Shown here: positions 53,226 through 63,473 of the stretch, one piece after another
Layout of the letters: every line of letters begins with the position of its first letter
How positions within the stretch are numbered: the stretch's first letter is position 1
Source: Dendrocalamus latiflorus
Lineage: Eukaryota; Streptophyta; Magnoliopsida; Poales; Poaceae
Direction: 5' to 3'
Assembly: GCA_017311315.1 (NCBI GenBank)
Contig: CM029650.1
Coordinates: 11,846,253 to 11,910,252 of the forward strand
Length of the DNA stretch: 64,000 bases
Notes under the pieces: generated by a model
What the model was told of the DNA's origin: nothing
Database searches by the model: none
Seen by the model: the letters and a program-made list of their open reading frames with translations, nothing else
Made by a program: the position numbers and the translations under genes

Positions 53226-54634
53226 ATGTATTCTAGAGTGGTCTGTTCATTTGTGTTGTTGCAGGAGTCTCATGCAGGAGGATTAATAGAACACTTTGGT
53301 AGGGAGAAGACCTACAAACTACTAGCTGACCATTTTTATTGGCCAAAAATGAGAACAGACGTCGAACAATTCGTGCAACAATGCATCATCACATGCCACA
53401 AAGCTAAGTCCAAATTAAATCCTCATGGATTATATACTCCTCTTTCAGTACCTAATGCACCTTGGAAAGTCATTAGTATGGATTTTATTCTAGGATTACA
53501 AAGAACTAAGAGGGGGAGGGATTCGGTATTTGTGGTAGTTGATAGATTTTCAAAGATGGCACATTTTATACCATGTCATAAAAGCGATGATGCTTCCCAC
53601 GTAGCTGATTTGCTTTTCAGGGAAATCGTGAGGCTCATGAAGTGCCAAAGACAATTGTTTCTGACCGTGATGTCAAGTTCACGAGTTATTTCTGGAAAAC
53701 ATTGTGGGCCAAACTTGGGACAAAATTGTTATTCTTTACAACTTGTCACCCACAAACCGATGGCCAGACAAAGGTAGTGAACCGCACTTTATCTACCTTA
53801 CCGCGGACAATGATAAAGAAGAATATCAAAGAGTGGGAAGAGTGTTTACCGCATGTGGAATTTACATATAATAGGGTGATGCACTCTACTACACAACTCA
53901 ATCCATTTGAAGTGGTGTATAGATTCAAACCCATCACACCACTTGATTTGCTGCCTTTACCACATCAAGAATGTGCTAATATGGAAGCGTGCAAGCTTGC
54001 TGAATATATCAAGAAAATCCATGCCAAAACCAAGGAAGAAATTGAGAAGAAAGCACAATATTATGCAGCAAAGGCCAATAAACTCAAGAAAAAGATGTTG
54101 TTTGAACCTGGTGACTTAGTTTGGTTGCATCTTCACAAAGAGCAGGTTCCTGAAAAATGTAAATCCAAACTGTTCCCTAGAGAAGATGGCCCATTTAGGG
54201 TGTTTGCAAAGATCAATGACAATGCCTACAGAATTGAACTCCTAGGAGATAACTACGGGGTAAGCACTACTTTCATTGTTTCAGACTTATCTCCTTTCTT
54301 TGGTTTTCAAGAAGCAGAGTCAAGGATGACTCCTTCTCAAGAGGGGGAGGATAATGAGGACATCATTAGAAAACACACTACATCATCTACTTCAAGTGTT
54401 GAACCCATTGGACCAATCATAAGAGCTAGAGCAAAACAAATGCAACAAGAGGTGAATCTTTTCCTTAGTGATTATTCTTGTACTCATGAGAATTTGTTGC
54501 TACCTAGTGTATGGAAAAGAAGCTTTAGAGACATAGGAAGCATAGCCACAGAAGATCGCGTGGCCACAGAAAATCATCATGAATATAATGTAAGCATATA
54601 TGTCATCATAGCTACAAAAGTCGCATGGCCATAG
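53226..54634 (+). pseudogene. Integrase of element H, frame reading into the 3' LTR
   Basis: Zinc region HFGREKTYKLLADHFYWPKM and CIITCHKAK, then core VISMDFILGLQRTKRGRDS (Asp) and VVVDRFSKMAHFI. A frame change near 53640 leads to a 330-codon frame with VSDRDVKFTSYFWKTL (Asp), HPQTDGQTKVVNRTL (Glu position reads K in QTKVVNRTL, so the catalytic Glu is lost), FEPGDLVWLHLHKEQVPEKC, DGPFRVFAKINDNAYRIEL and FIVSDLSPFF. After QEGEDNED the frame crosses the LTR start at 54352 and ends at 54634 in the LTR; GPIIRARAKQMQQEV lies inside the LTR. Confidence 0.88.
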
Positions 54635-55114
54635 AAGATCAACAAGAAGCGATGTAAGTGCATATGTCAACATTGCCACAAAGGATCGTGTAGCCACAGA
54701 AGATCAACGCAAGATGAGGTCATCGCATATGTCGAGAGTATTGTAGTAGTACTGTAGCAACTGACCTAAACACCTTATAAATAGGGGGCACCCCCCATGT
54801 AACATATAAGTTGATGGTTGTGTTTTTGTTGGTAAAACGCGTTCCTTTTTGTGTGTGAGTCATTTCCACCACTAATAGAGATTTGGTGTTATTTCTGAGT
54901 TGCTACTCCATTGTTCTTATGATTCCTTGGGATTGCTTGAATGTGTCTGCTCCATGATAGCGAGTAGAGAAAGGCCATAGCATGTGATTGAGTAAATTGA
55001 GTACTAGAGGTTGCCGTATAGAGACAGTGGTTGGCCGCATCAATTGCTAGGTTGCACGGGTTAGTTATCCATAATCCTACGTCGTGAAGATTGGGCCACC
55101 CCATTCCCGCATCG
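54352..55114 (+). repeat. 3' LTR of element H (763 bp)
   Basis: Starts TAATGAGGACATC (TG changed to TA) directly after the polypurine tract GAGGGGGAGGA; ends CGCATCG where the other copy has GCATCA. TATAAATAG at 54776-54784 is retained. It carries the last 280 bp of pol coding. Confidence 0.85.
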
Positions 55115-55560
55115 TTTCGCCCTCGAAGAGAAGGAATTCAAGCTTCTACTCCAAGTCCGGCCGAAAGCTTCACAGTTTGATTCCTCGTTGTCCAGTGAGT
55201 TTCTAACGTGACCATCATGATATTTGTGTTCGTCTCACTTCCCTCTACCTCATGCTGACCTTTTCGCACTTGTATGCCCTTAGAAAGGCTGAAGCCCTAC
55301 TGTCACCGTCTGCGTAATGCCGCCATTGACCTCACCGCCCACCCCGTCGCTATAGTGAGTTTCAACCTTGGCCATCATGTCCTTAGCCCTCGCCTTGACC
55401 TCCCTATGCCAACACACCCTTTGATTTGCTTTGCTGCGCCCTAGTGCTGTCAAAACACTATTGCTGACTTGGAATACACGCCGACCCGCCACCACCATTG
55501 ATCTCCCCTTCGCTCCATCTCTTGGCTAGTTTACTTCCATCTCGGTGCAATTCCTTATGT
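55115..55560. other. Probable continuation of the LTR cut by element H
   Basis: TTTCGCCCTCGAAGAG follows the target duplication and should join 47482. It is CT-rich with ACCTCACCGCCCACCC-like text and no domain. Its right end, where element J's gag begins on the minus strand, was not defined. Confidence 0.45.
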
Positions 55561-56990
55561 CGCAAACTTTGTAGAATAGCCATCGTAGCACCTAGGAGCC
55601 CGTAGCACCGCCGTGCTGCCTCCGGCCGCTGTGGAGAGCTTAGCTAACAATTCATAGTTTTCATCATCAGGAATTATGGACTTGAGCCTGACAATTTTTA
55701 GATTCACGTTGTCAATCATAATATCTAGATTCTTGATTACCTTAGCCTGCTTCTTCAAGTCTGGTTCAGTTGCAACATGAACACGCTTCATTTCTCGATT
55801 CGAGGGACATACCTCATTGGAATCACTGTAGGGCTCATCATCGTCAGAATTGTCGACATTGGTTATGTTGCCCTTGGCCATGAATCATATACCGGTAAAG
55901 TCATGGATCTTCTTCTTGCTTCAGGAGTCGTCCTCATCATCCTCCATTCGTAAGTCCACATAACCCATGTTGACGTTCTTAATAGCGACAAGGACCCGGC
56001 TGATGAACTTGCAGTAGTTAGGCCTCTTGGGCTTCACGTCATGAGCTTGACGACGTCTTCGAGAGTCCTTCTTCTTGTCCTTCAGCTTCAGGCACTTGGT
56101 CCGAATGTGGTTCGGCCACCACACTCGAAGCAAGTGAAAGGATCACTTCTGTTTCTGTTCCTCACCTTGTGATAGGCTCTTGTGAATTTAGTATATAGGG
56201 TGCTAAGTCATCCTCGGGAAGCCTTTCTTGCTGTTCATCACTCAGAAAATGAAATGCCAACAACAAAAACCCAGAATAACCAAAGTCTAAAGGATTATAA
56301 GAGCTACTCTGAGTAGGGTCGATTACAAGAGTCATCAACTCTATCTTGGGGAGACGTGAGATGAATTCAATCTCATGTATCTTCAATCTCGAGTAAAGCT
56401 TATCTAGGCTAAACTCACTCATGACAGTGTTGTCATTGATGAAAGCAATCTTCATCCCCAACTTTCACATCAAGTGTACTCAACATTTGGCATACATTCT
56501 TAGAGTTAAAATAAGCCAAGACAATATTACACAAATTATGGATAATCTTGATAAATTTTCCAAACAACTCATCCAACGATTAACTAGGTTTTTTCGATCT
56601 TAGAGTATTCTTTTTTAATTGTTCTGTCTCACCTCTTTGATCGCGTTAGAGTCCTCATGGTAGTCAGCAAGGATCTTCTAGATCTCATGAGTAGATGCCA
56701 AATGAGCTACTCGCTGAAACTTAGATCAGCTAAGCCCCTAAACTAGAAAGTTTTATCTTGCTATTTGCCTCCACATTCGAAGTATTTATCGGAGTGACAT
56801 AATCATTAGCAGACACAATATAAGAACGCTTGACTTTTTTCTCCAAATTGAGTGCACTTGGACTTGGATGTACGCATACATCTGAGCCTTCCAATAAGAG
56901 AAGTCAACCCCATCGAAGAAGGTTAGATTGGTAGAATACTTGTTAGATGCTATGACTCTAAGACCAGTTAAGATTTATTAAAAAAACTAA
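55561..56990 (-). pseudogene. Degenerate SIRE-like gag (element J)
   Basis: Minus-strand frames correspond in order to F's gag: 56461-56162 has LDKLYSRLKIHEIEFISRLPK and GFLLLAFHFLSDEQQERLPEDDL, against LYSRLKTHEIDIVSRK in F; 56133-55921 has NHIRTKCLKLKDKKKD, the knuckle region with lost Cys; 55881-55561 has DDEPYSDSNEVCPSNREMK and helical sequence. Frames are offset and broken. It is an older relative of F's gag. Confidence 0.75.
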
Positions 56991-56993
56991 CTG

Positions 56994-57009
56994 GGCTCTG
57001 ATACTACTT
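56994..57009 (-). other. Primer-binding site of element J
   Basis: Minus strand AGTAGTATCAGAGCCC, close to TGGTATCAGAGCC, directly after the LTR end ACA at 57010. Confidence 0.7.
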
Positions 57010-58123
57010 GTAGGACCATAATAGCAACTGGGGTGAATGGTGCCACACAATTTTCTCCCAAGTATTCGCAAATTCTTCACTCTAGTAGCTACAGAGTTAT
57101 GAAGATAAGAATTAAAAACCTAGAAACAAAGCAACAACCCGAAACACTCAAGAGGGACAACTTTCAGCACCTCAAAATTGAAAACCTAGAAACAAAGTAA
57201 TAACCTCAAACACTCAAGAAGAACAACTTTCAACATCTCACTAGTTTGAATGCCGCAAGTGGTGCAGTCTGACCGGCGTGCATTCAACGGTCTGACTAGT
57301 GGCTAGTACGACCAACTTGACCACAATGGTTTGACCGGTGGCCGGTTCGACTAGGCCTAGGAGTGGTCTGACCGCTCCCTTGTTTCCAGAATAGAAAATC
57401 AGTTTGAACCAAGATTAAGAATAGTGCAACTACCAAATCCCTTAGCCAAAAGAGATAAAGCTTTGCACACACCTTGCTTAGGCTCTCAGAAACCTATTCC
57501 AACAAAGGGTGGCATGAATCTTTGTCAAATTTCTAACCTTTCCCAAAGAGAAGCAAGATTGCACCAAAATTGAACAAACTCTAAAATCTTGGTATATGAC
57601 TTGTTCGTAGGTAGAAGATAACCAAAATGGTTCTAAATGAGTTCTCATATGTCATAAAAAGCTATTTCTCCCCAAGATTAGAAGAAATCAATATATTAAG
57701 AAATCTCAAAATAAAACTAGGCAACTTCAATATCTTACTAAACTTGATGGCTATATGGATGAGATTTGATTTCTATGAGACATCTCTATCACTTATATGT
57801 TCTTGGCACACAACAAGATCAAGAGGGGAGAGCAAAGATCAAAACCAATAAGAACAAAACAAATCAACCAAAATAAGATGATACCATAAGTGACGAACAA
57901 AATTTATCTATTGCTACTTAAAGATGAAGGTTTAACAACCACTCCAATTGGAGGATAAGAGAGTACACTACAACACCTAGTCTTCTCTAACTCTAACCCT
58001 AGAACACAAGGTTGGAATGGTTCAATGGTTAGTTGCAAGCTTCCATCCCAACTCGTTAAATAGATGACACAACCAGCCCACATTAAGTTCTAATAGATAT
58101 TATCTACTAGCATATTTGGGGGG
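57010..58123 (-). repeat. 5' LTR of element J (inner part), split by element K
   Basis: On the plus strand it begins TGTAGGACCATAATAGC, paralleling F's TGTTGGACCGAAATGGC. It contains GGTCTGACC and GACCGGTGGCCGG words at 57260-57380. Similar words at 62130-62280 suggest the LTR continues right of K, to an end not located. Confidence 0.6.
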
Positions 58124-58419
58124 TGTTGTAGGGGTGGCCCAACCCCCCCGTGACTGGGCCGTGCAACTAGTCCAACATGTAATAGGCCCAATAGTGTAGA
58201 GGAGTATACCAGTGTAAATATACCAATGTACCCTCATCCTTTGTAAATACTAAGGGGTAGAATGGGGATTTCCCATTCTACCCCACTCATATATATATAA
58301 ACCCCCAGGAGGGGTAAAGGGGGAGACATCCTCTCATTCTCACTAACCATCCACAGATCTGGCTCCCTCTTCCTCTTCTACTAGTCCCCTCCTTCTCTGT
58401 TTGGTCTGTAGCCACAACA
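58124..58419 (+). repeat. 5' LTR of element K (296 bp)
   Basis: TGTTGTAGGGGTGGCCC...GTAGCCACAACA. A TATATATATAAAC box at about 58290-58302 and CTCATTCTCACTAACC downstream form a promoter-like layout. The same family as the solo LTR at 37280. Confidence 0.93.
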
Positions 58420-58438
58420 GATGGCGCCGTCCGTGGGG
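58420..58438 (+). other. Primer-binding site of element K
   Basis: GATGGCGCCGTCCGTGGGGA directly after the LTR end. Its ATG (58421) opens a 77-codon frame, without known domain. Confidence 0.8.
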
Positions 58439-61037
58439 ACTAGACAAGAAGTCGCGCAAAGAAGAGTCGCCATGCCGGGTGGGGATACGTCTTGCGGGCT
58501 GGATCCCGTCCGGATGGAACAGAGGATGCTACCAAAAATTCATCGATCCATCGTCACGAGCGTAGCAGATAAATTCATCTTAAGGCTAGCCTGTTCGCTT
58601 CGGTGTACACGTTCACTGCGTGAGAGCATCTCTGTGGCATGTGACCGCATTTGATGCATACGCAAGCGTATAGGATAGATCTGTAGTAGTTAGATGGGCC
58701 CTTGGGTATAGCAAGATCTAGATGCATGAACCGCCTCGGGGATTGGTTGGGTCTCCGCCAGCGCGGCCTCGCGCTGGCCCTCGCCCAAGGCTGCGTCCAG
58801 GCACCTGGGTCGTCGTGTCCTCCGGGCCCACGTCCTCCGTGCCTCCGACTCCGCGTAGCATCGAAACTTCATGTCGTGTTGGGCTCCGTGCCGTCGAAGA
58901 CGGCCTCGGAGTCTCCGTGAGACTTTGCTATCAGGATAACCCCGTGGCGTAAACTCCCGGCGTTGGACGGAGTCTCGTATCTACTCATGTACGCGTGTAT
59001 GCAAATCATCCGTCCGCGTCCTTTCATGCATGCATGCGGGCCACCCATTCACGTACTCACTTATGCATGCATTTAAAAGTGTTTGCGTGTGGCCATGTAT
59101 GTTGGCTTTGCATGTAGGCAGTAGCGGCATGTTCTGGCGTAGTAGCAGGCTTGGTTGCGGGCAGTGGTAGTGCATACTAGCGCGTAGCATTATTTTATGT
59201 GGCCTCGCTCTAGAAGTAGCGACCGGCGACGCGCGGATCGAATGGCACATATAGATGCAGCTGCCCATAAGACGACTACTTAGTGTATTGATTGGTATGG
59301 GTTATTACTAACTGGTATCTATCATAGATGTGCAGATGCTAGCGGAGTATGTCTAAAGTGTATACGTACTTGGAGCAGTCGGCGGATGCGCCTGCTGGCA
59401 ATTTGTCTCCGCGCCCCCCACCAGCGTCGGAGCACCTACCAGGAGCGCCGCTAGCAGGGCTGCGGTTGCCGCAACGCGGGCGGAGCAAGCCGACCTCGCC
59501 TCTGCGCCACAGCGGCTTCGTCGCCTCTACGCAAATGGAGAACCGTGCTGGCACGCTGGACCTCACTCCGATTGAGCGACGCTCCGGGCCTTCGCGCGTG
59601 CATGAAGTATCACGTATCCACCAATGCATTTATAAGTATACGTGCAGAGCGCTTGTCTTGTCGTGTGCTGCATGCAGGAAAGTGCTCCGCGAGTCTGGCA
59701 CCCGAGACGGAGACCTTCGTCGGACTCCGCATGCGCGGCATCGGACTCCGCAGGCGAAGTGCCAGTCTCCGCATGGCGCGGCGTCATCATCTTTGCCTCG
59801 GGCCGTGGCCTTTGCGCTCGACTTCGCCTGCGCGCGGGCTCTCCAAGCTAAGCGTTGATCTCCGCTCGGCGGGGCGTCGCGATCCTCGCCTCGGGTCGTC
59901 GCCTCCGCGCTCGTCTTCGCCTGCGCAGCAGGTCCATTTGTATGCATGTAGCGAGCAGGCGAGCACCCTCCGCTTGATGTTGCGTCCGCATCTCGGCCGA
60001 GGAGGCTACTCTTCGCGCCGTCGAGCGCCAAGGAGCGGACATGCATCCCGGCAAACTGCGTGGCACACGTCTCCGAATCATCTCCGTCCGCCGGGACTTC
60101 GCCATGGCGCCAGTCTGCACGTACGTCCGTACCGGCCCTCGATCTCTGCCTCGACATCTGCGGGCTTTGCGCTGCAAGCGTGCCTGCGGCGAAGGCCATC
60201 CCGTCAGCCCCTGTTGGGGATCCGCGCGTCCTCTGCGCCCGCATGTTGCACTCGCCTCCGGCCTCCGTACGCGTTACCAACTCCAGCATGCGGCTCCGAG
60301 AGCCTCGCAGCGAGCTTCCGCGTCAGCCACGCTAAGCCTCATTGCCTGGCGCGCCTCGTCCGCCTCGCCTCCGCATCGAGCCCCGGGACCCCGATAAAAC
60401 CGCGGCAGAGGTCCGCAGGGCATCGGCGACCGCAGCGGGAGCGCAAGCGGGAGGACTCGGGGACGCGCAGAGGGCTGCCGCCAACACCCGCGACTTCGGC
60501 GCTCGGCTTCACCGTCGGCGGGACGGCACGTCCTCGGCGCTCGGCTTCGCCGTCCGCCTCGTAGGCATCGCCTCGGCGGGACAGCACGTCCTTGGCGCTC
60601 GACGACACGTCTTCGGCGCCCGACTTCGCCGTTCGCCTCGTACGCAGCGCCTCGGCGGGACGGCACGCCCTCGGCGCTCGACGACACGTCTTCGGCGCTC
60701 GGCTTCGCCGTCCGCCTCGTAGGCACCGCCTCCCGCCACGTCTTCGGCGCTCGGCTTCGCCGCCCGCCTCGTAGGCATCGCCTCGGCGGGACGGCACGGC
60801 TCCGGCGCTCGACTCCACCGTCCGCCTTATAGGCGTCGCCTTGGCGGGACGGCACGGGGTTCAGCGCAGGAGCTCACTGATTCCTTCGTAGGCATTGCCT
60901 CGGGGGTCTGCAAGCTACTAGTTGCAGCGTCTCACCACTCGGCACCCTCGCGCTTGCTGTCGGGGAACGGGGGGCTGGGGTGGTTCATCGCGTCAGCTCG
61001 CCCATCGGGACCTCAGCGCTTGCTGTCGAGGGAGTAC
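58439..61037 (+). other. Interior of element K, GC-rich, non-coding in appearance
   Basis: The first 900 bases include stretches with ATGCATGCAT and CGTGTATGC words, the rest is GC-rich with CTTCGCC, CTCCGC, GGCGGG and TCGGCG words on both strands. Frames up to 339 codons exist but consist of Arg, Ser, Ala, Pro strings and overlap in several frames on both strands, the mark of stop-poor GC-rich DNA. A captured and decayed gene fragment cannot be excluded. Confidence 0.65.
60480..60900. repeat. Imperfect tandem repeats of about 60-75 bp, five to six units
   Basis: Units combine CTCGGCGCTCGGCTTCGCCG, TCCGCCTCGTAGGCATCGCC and TCGGCGGGACGGCACG, with gaps and substitutions. On the minus strand they read as repeated RRGDAYEADGEAERR-like protein, an artefact of the repeat. 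They lie near K's 3' LTR. Confidence 0.85.
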
Positions 61038-61335
61038 TGTTGTAGGGGTGACCCAACCCCCCGTGACTGGGCCGTGCAACTAGTCCAACATGTAATAGGC
61101 CCAATAGTGTACAGGAGTATATCAGTGTAAATATACCAATGTACCCTCATCCTTTGTAAATACTAAGGGGTAGAATAGGGATTTCCCATTCTACCCGACT
61201 CATATATATATATATAAACCCCAGGAGGGGCAAAGGGGGAGACATCCTCTCATTCTCACTAACCATCCACAGATCTGGCTCCCTCCTCCTCTTCTACTAG
61301 TCCCCTCCTTCTCTGTTTGGTCTGTAGCCACAACA
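61038..61335 (+). repeat. 3' LTR of element K (298 bp)
   Basis: Same ends as the 5' LTR; differences include one extra TA in the TATATA run and single-base changes. GGGGG follows at 61336. Confidence 0.93.
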
Positions 61336-62519
61336 GGGGGGAACCCGTTAACCTCATATAACTCAGGTTTTACTCACACATATAACTCATGCACGTTTTT
61401 CAAAGCACATGAGCCCGAATTTACTAGGTTCTTAGTCTTTGATCCACTTGATCTTCTCAGCATCTCCTTAACCTAAACCGTTTACCTAAACGCCACTCAA
61501 GTGCCGCGGTTTTGATCTAAAGAAATTTTCGGTATTTGCCAAATTACGAAAATACCCTCACATTGACTCGATCTTCATCTTCTTTAGTAAGCAATTACTA
61601 TGTTTGCCACATGTAGTTGGTGCACCAATAGCTTGCCACACATTGGTAAGTCTCTAATGTTCTAATTCCACCAGATCACGCTTCATTTAGATTGACCAAG
61701 CCACTTAGTGCCATCCGTCACTTGAACCTTTCCTTCAATATTTTTCGACTTCCTCGTATTATGCTTGAGCTCAATCATCTCACTTGGCAGTTTGAACATA
61801 CCCTTCAATATTTTTTTGGCTTCGATGTGCCATACTTGAGCTCAACCATTTCACCCGGTATTCTTGACCGTAAAGGGCATCGTCTCCTGCATGAGCATAG
61901 TCTCAATTCTCGTCATTGACCATAATTGACTCTAAACTTTTTTGTGTATCTAAAGATAAAGAAATTATTTTTAGATAAGCTTTTCACAACTTGACCTATA
62001 TTAGTCAAAACATACTTTATTCAACATAAATGTAGTAACTAAACATAATTCAATTCATCCCAAAATCAGAGAAATAATTCTCAGGGTTGGTTTGATCGCT
62101 AACCAGGGCTGATCAAGCTTGTCGATCTCAGTGCGAAACACCCCTTCTGCAAAATGCAACCAGCATTGAACCATCGGCCATACCGCTCGACGGTCTAACC
62201 ACCGCAATCATACCGCTAGGCGATTTGACCAGCAACTGCCCTACAGTTTGATCGATAACAGCCAGGTGTCAGACCGGTTTTTCTGACCACAACCACTGAC
62301 AAAATGCAAACAATGTAAAATTTAAATTCCAACTCCACATCCGTGTCTGCAGTGAACCTATATGGAATGGATAAGGGTAGAGATGACCCATATGTATATA
62401 TCCCTACATGTAATTTATGGACAACTTTCTCAATAGTACGTCTCTTAGGTTGTCCCTATACGACCCCATGATCATTTAGTTCAAGTGTAGAGATGGCATT
62501 CTAGGATTATACATAAATG
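61336..62519. other. Right part of element J's LTR and intergenic DNA
   Basis: From 61341 the sequence should continue J's LTR; GACCAGCAACTG and TCAGACCGGTTTTTCTGACC at 62225-62290 match the style of 57260-57380. An internal similarity (CCTTTCCTTCAATATTTTTCGACTTCC against CATACCCTTCAATATTTTTTTGGCTTC, each followed by TTGAGCTCAA) marks a 90-bp duplication near 61730-61850. No gene was seen. The border with the host gene's 3' region is unclear. Confidence 0.45.
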
Positions 62520-62843
62520 GAGCAACTAATCAACTAAAGTGCTCCAGAATGCACCTGGTTGCACAAAAAATAGAAATAACACTAGAACAGCATTATTTGT
62601 GTGACGCAGTAAAAACAATGCATCACGATGATATAACTACAATAAGTAACCATGCAAAAAACACTGCATGAAGATCAACTGGTACATCAGGAATCTATGA
62701 TTACCATTCCCAGCACAAATCGTATCAGCCATCAATACTATGCCGATCATCCATTTCTCAATGATAGTGTCATATAACTCCATGCCACCCATGGCAACAA
62801 TGCATCATTACCATAATAAAGTGATAAATCCGCTAGGTCCCGT
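62520..62843 (-). other. 3' untranslated region of the O-fucosyltransferase gene (inferred)
   Basis: Minus strand after the stop codon: about 320 bases, AT-rich, with single-copy character and no similarity to the neighbouring elements. TTTATTATGG and TATTGTAG stretches could serve in polyadenylation. The end point is a guess. Confidence 0.4.
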
Positions 62844-63473
62844 TTAAATCATAATCTCTTGTGTTTGGCTGGTTGATTCAATCTGGTTAGTGGCCTTCAA
62901 CTCTACATCTTCACTCACTTCATTCTTCAACTGACCATCTAGAACTTCATATACATCATCAGGGGGGCATTTGTCAGCTGGATTCTTTGGGTTCATATGG
63001 CAGAAGCACTCAGGCCATGAGTTTGTATAGAAAGACTCTGGATGAATGCGCCTGTGTGGACCGCCAAAATGTGTGTTGAACATGACCTGCCTGACTTGAT
63101 CCTTGAACCTGGCTATATGGCCTTCCTCCCTGTCCATGAATATTGGAGCGAGGGCCTTTCTATTTGGTGTAATTGTAGTAAGGAAACCATGGTAGAGGCG
63201 GTGGCCCATGAGGTTGTTTGCGAAATTGCTTGGACCATCATATGTGGGTACGAAAATGTCTGACAAGAGGCAGACCATATAATCCACTGCTGATCCAGCC
63301 AGGCCTCGAGCATTTTCTTCCAGCTTTTCAGGTCCAACTGAGCAGTGGTTATCTAAGCGTGGAAACATCGTCCTAAATGGCTTCATGAAACGTTCCCCAC
63401 CAAATATCTCACCAGATGCAAGATAGATGTGGGTTGAATTGTCAAACCCAACAGCGTGAAGGATAAGACCAAC
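62844..63473 (-). CDS. Plant GDP-fucose protein O-fucosyltransferase-like protein, last coding exon
   Basis: The 210-codon minus-strand exon starts after a splice acceptor (TGTGCAG, 63480-63474) with VGLILHAVGF and ends at a stop at 62844. It has THIYLASGEIFGGERFMKPF, FPRLDNHCSVGPEKLEE, SAVDYMVCLLSDIFVPTYDG, SNFANNLMGHRLYHGF, FNTHFGGPHRRIHPESFYTN and WPECFCHMN, matching the C-terminal half of the plant O-fucosyltransferase family (PF10250, formerly DUF246): Golgi type II membrane enzymes thought to transfer fucose. The N-terminal membrane anchor and the Arg-containing donor-binding region lie outside the window. The exon has no stops or frameshifts, and the last 30 residues (VSEDVELKATNQIES) are variable. 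It is the only apparently functional host gene. Confidence 0.9.
   Translation of the reverse strand, partial: VGLILHAVGFDNSTHIYLASGEIFGGERFMKPFRTMFPRLDNHCSVGPEKLEENARGLAGSAVDYMVCLLSDIFVPTYDGPSNFANNLMGHRLYHGFLTTITPNRKALAPIFMDREEGHIARFKDQVRQVMFNTHFGGPHRRIHPESFYTNSWPECFCHMNPKNPADKCPPDDVYEVLDGQLKNEVSEDVELKATNQIESTSQTQEIMI

Larger units (their letters stand above)
47483..55114 (+). mobile_element. Element H: CRM-like chromovirus (Ty3/gypsy)
   Basis: LTRs 47483-48262 and 54352-55114; flanks CTTCG (47478-47482) and TTTCG (55115-55119) are a 4-of-5 target duplication. Primer site, gag, protease, RT, RNase H and integrase follow in gypsy order. The coding frame passes the polypurine tract (54338-54350) and runs about 280 bp into the 3' LTR, a feature described for centromeric CRM-type retrotransposons. 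The gag start and integrase C-terminus also look CRM-like. Multiple stops and a MITE make it non-functional. Confidence 0.85.
58124..61335 (+). mobile_element. Element K: GC-rich non-autonomous LTR retrotransposon
   Basis: LTRs 58124-58419 and 61038-61335 are about 97% identical (ten differences by eye). GGGGG flanks both ends (58119-58123, 61336-61340). It has a primer site at 58420-58438 and an end of the interior GAGGGAGTAC that serves as polypurine tract. The 2.6-kb interior has no gag or pol domain. LTR ends and primer site match the Tat-type pattern of element C, a plausible source of its enzymes. Confidence 0.9.

Noticed and set aside
59545..60564. 339-codon open frame, plus strand, inside element K
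   Set aside because: GC-rich DNA with few stops; composition is Arg, Ser, Ala, Pro strings, long frames overlap on both strands, and the end is tandem repeat. No domain.
60274..60855. 193-codon minus-strand frame with repeated acidic/basic units
   Set aside because: The units are simply the translation of the 60-75 bp DNA repeat; two other frames give equally long repeats.
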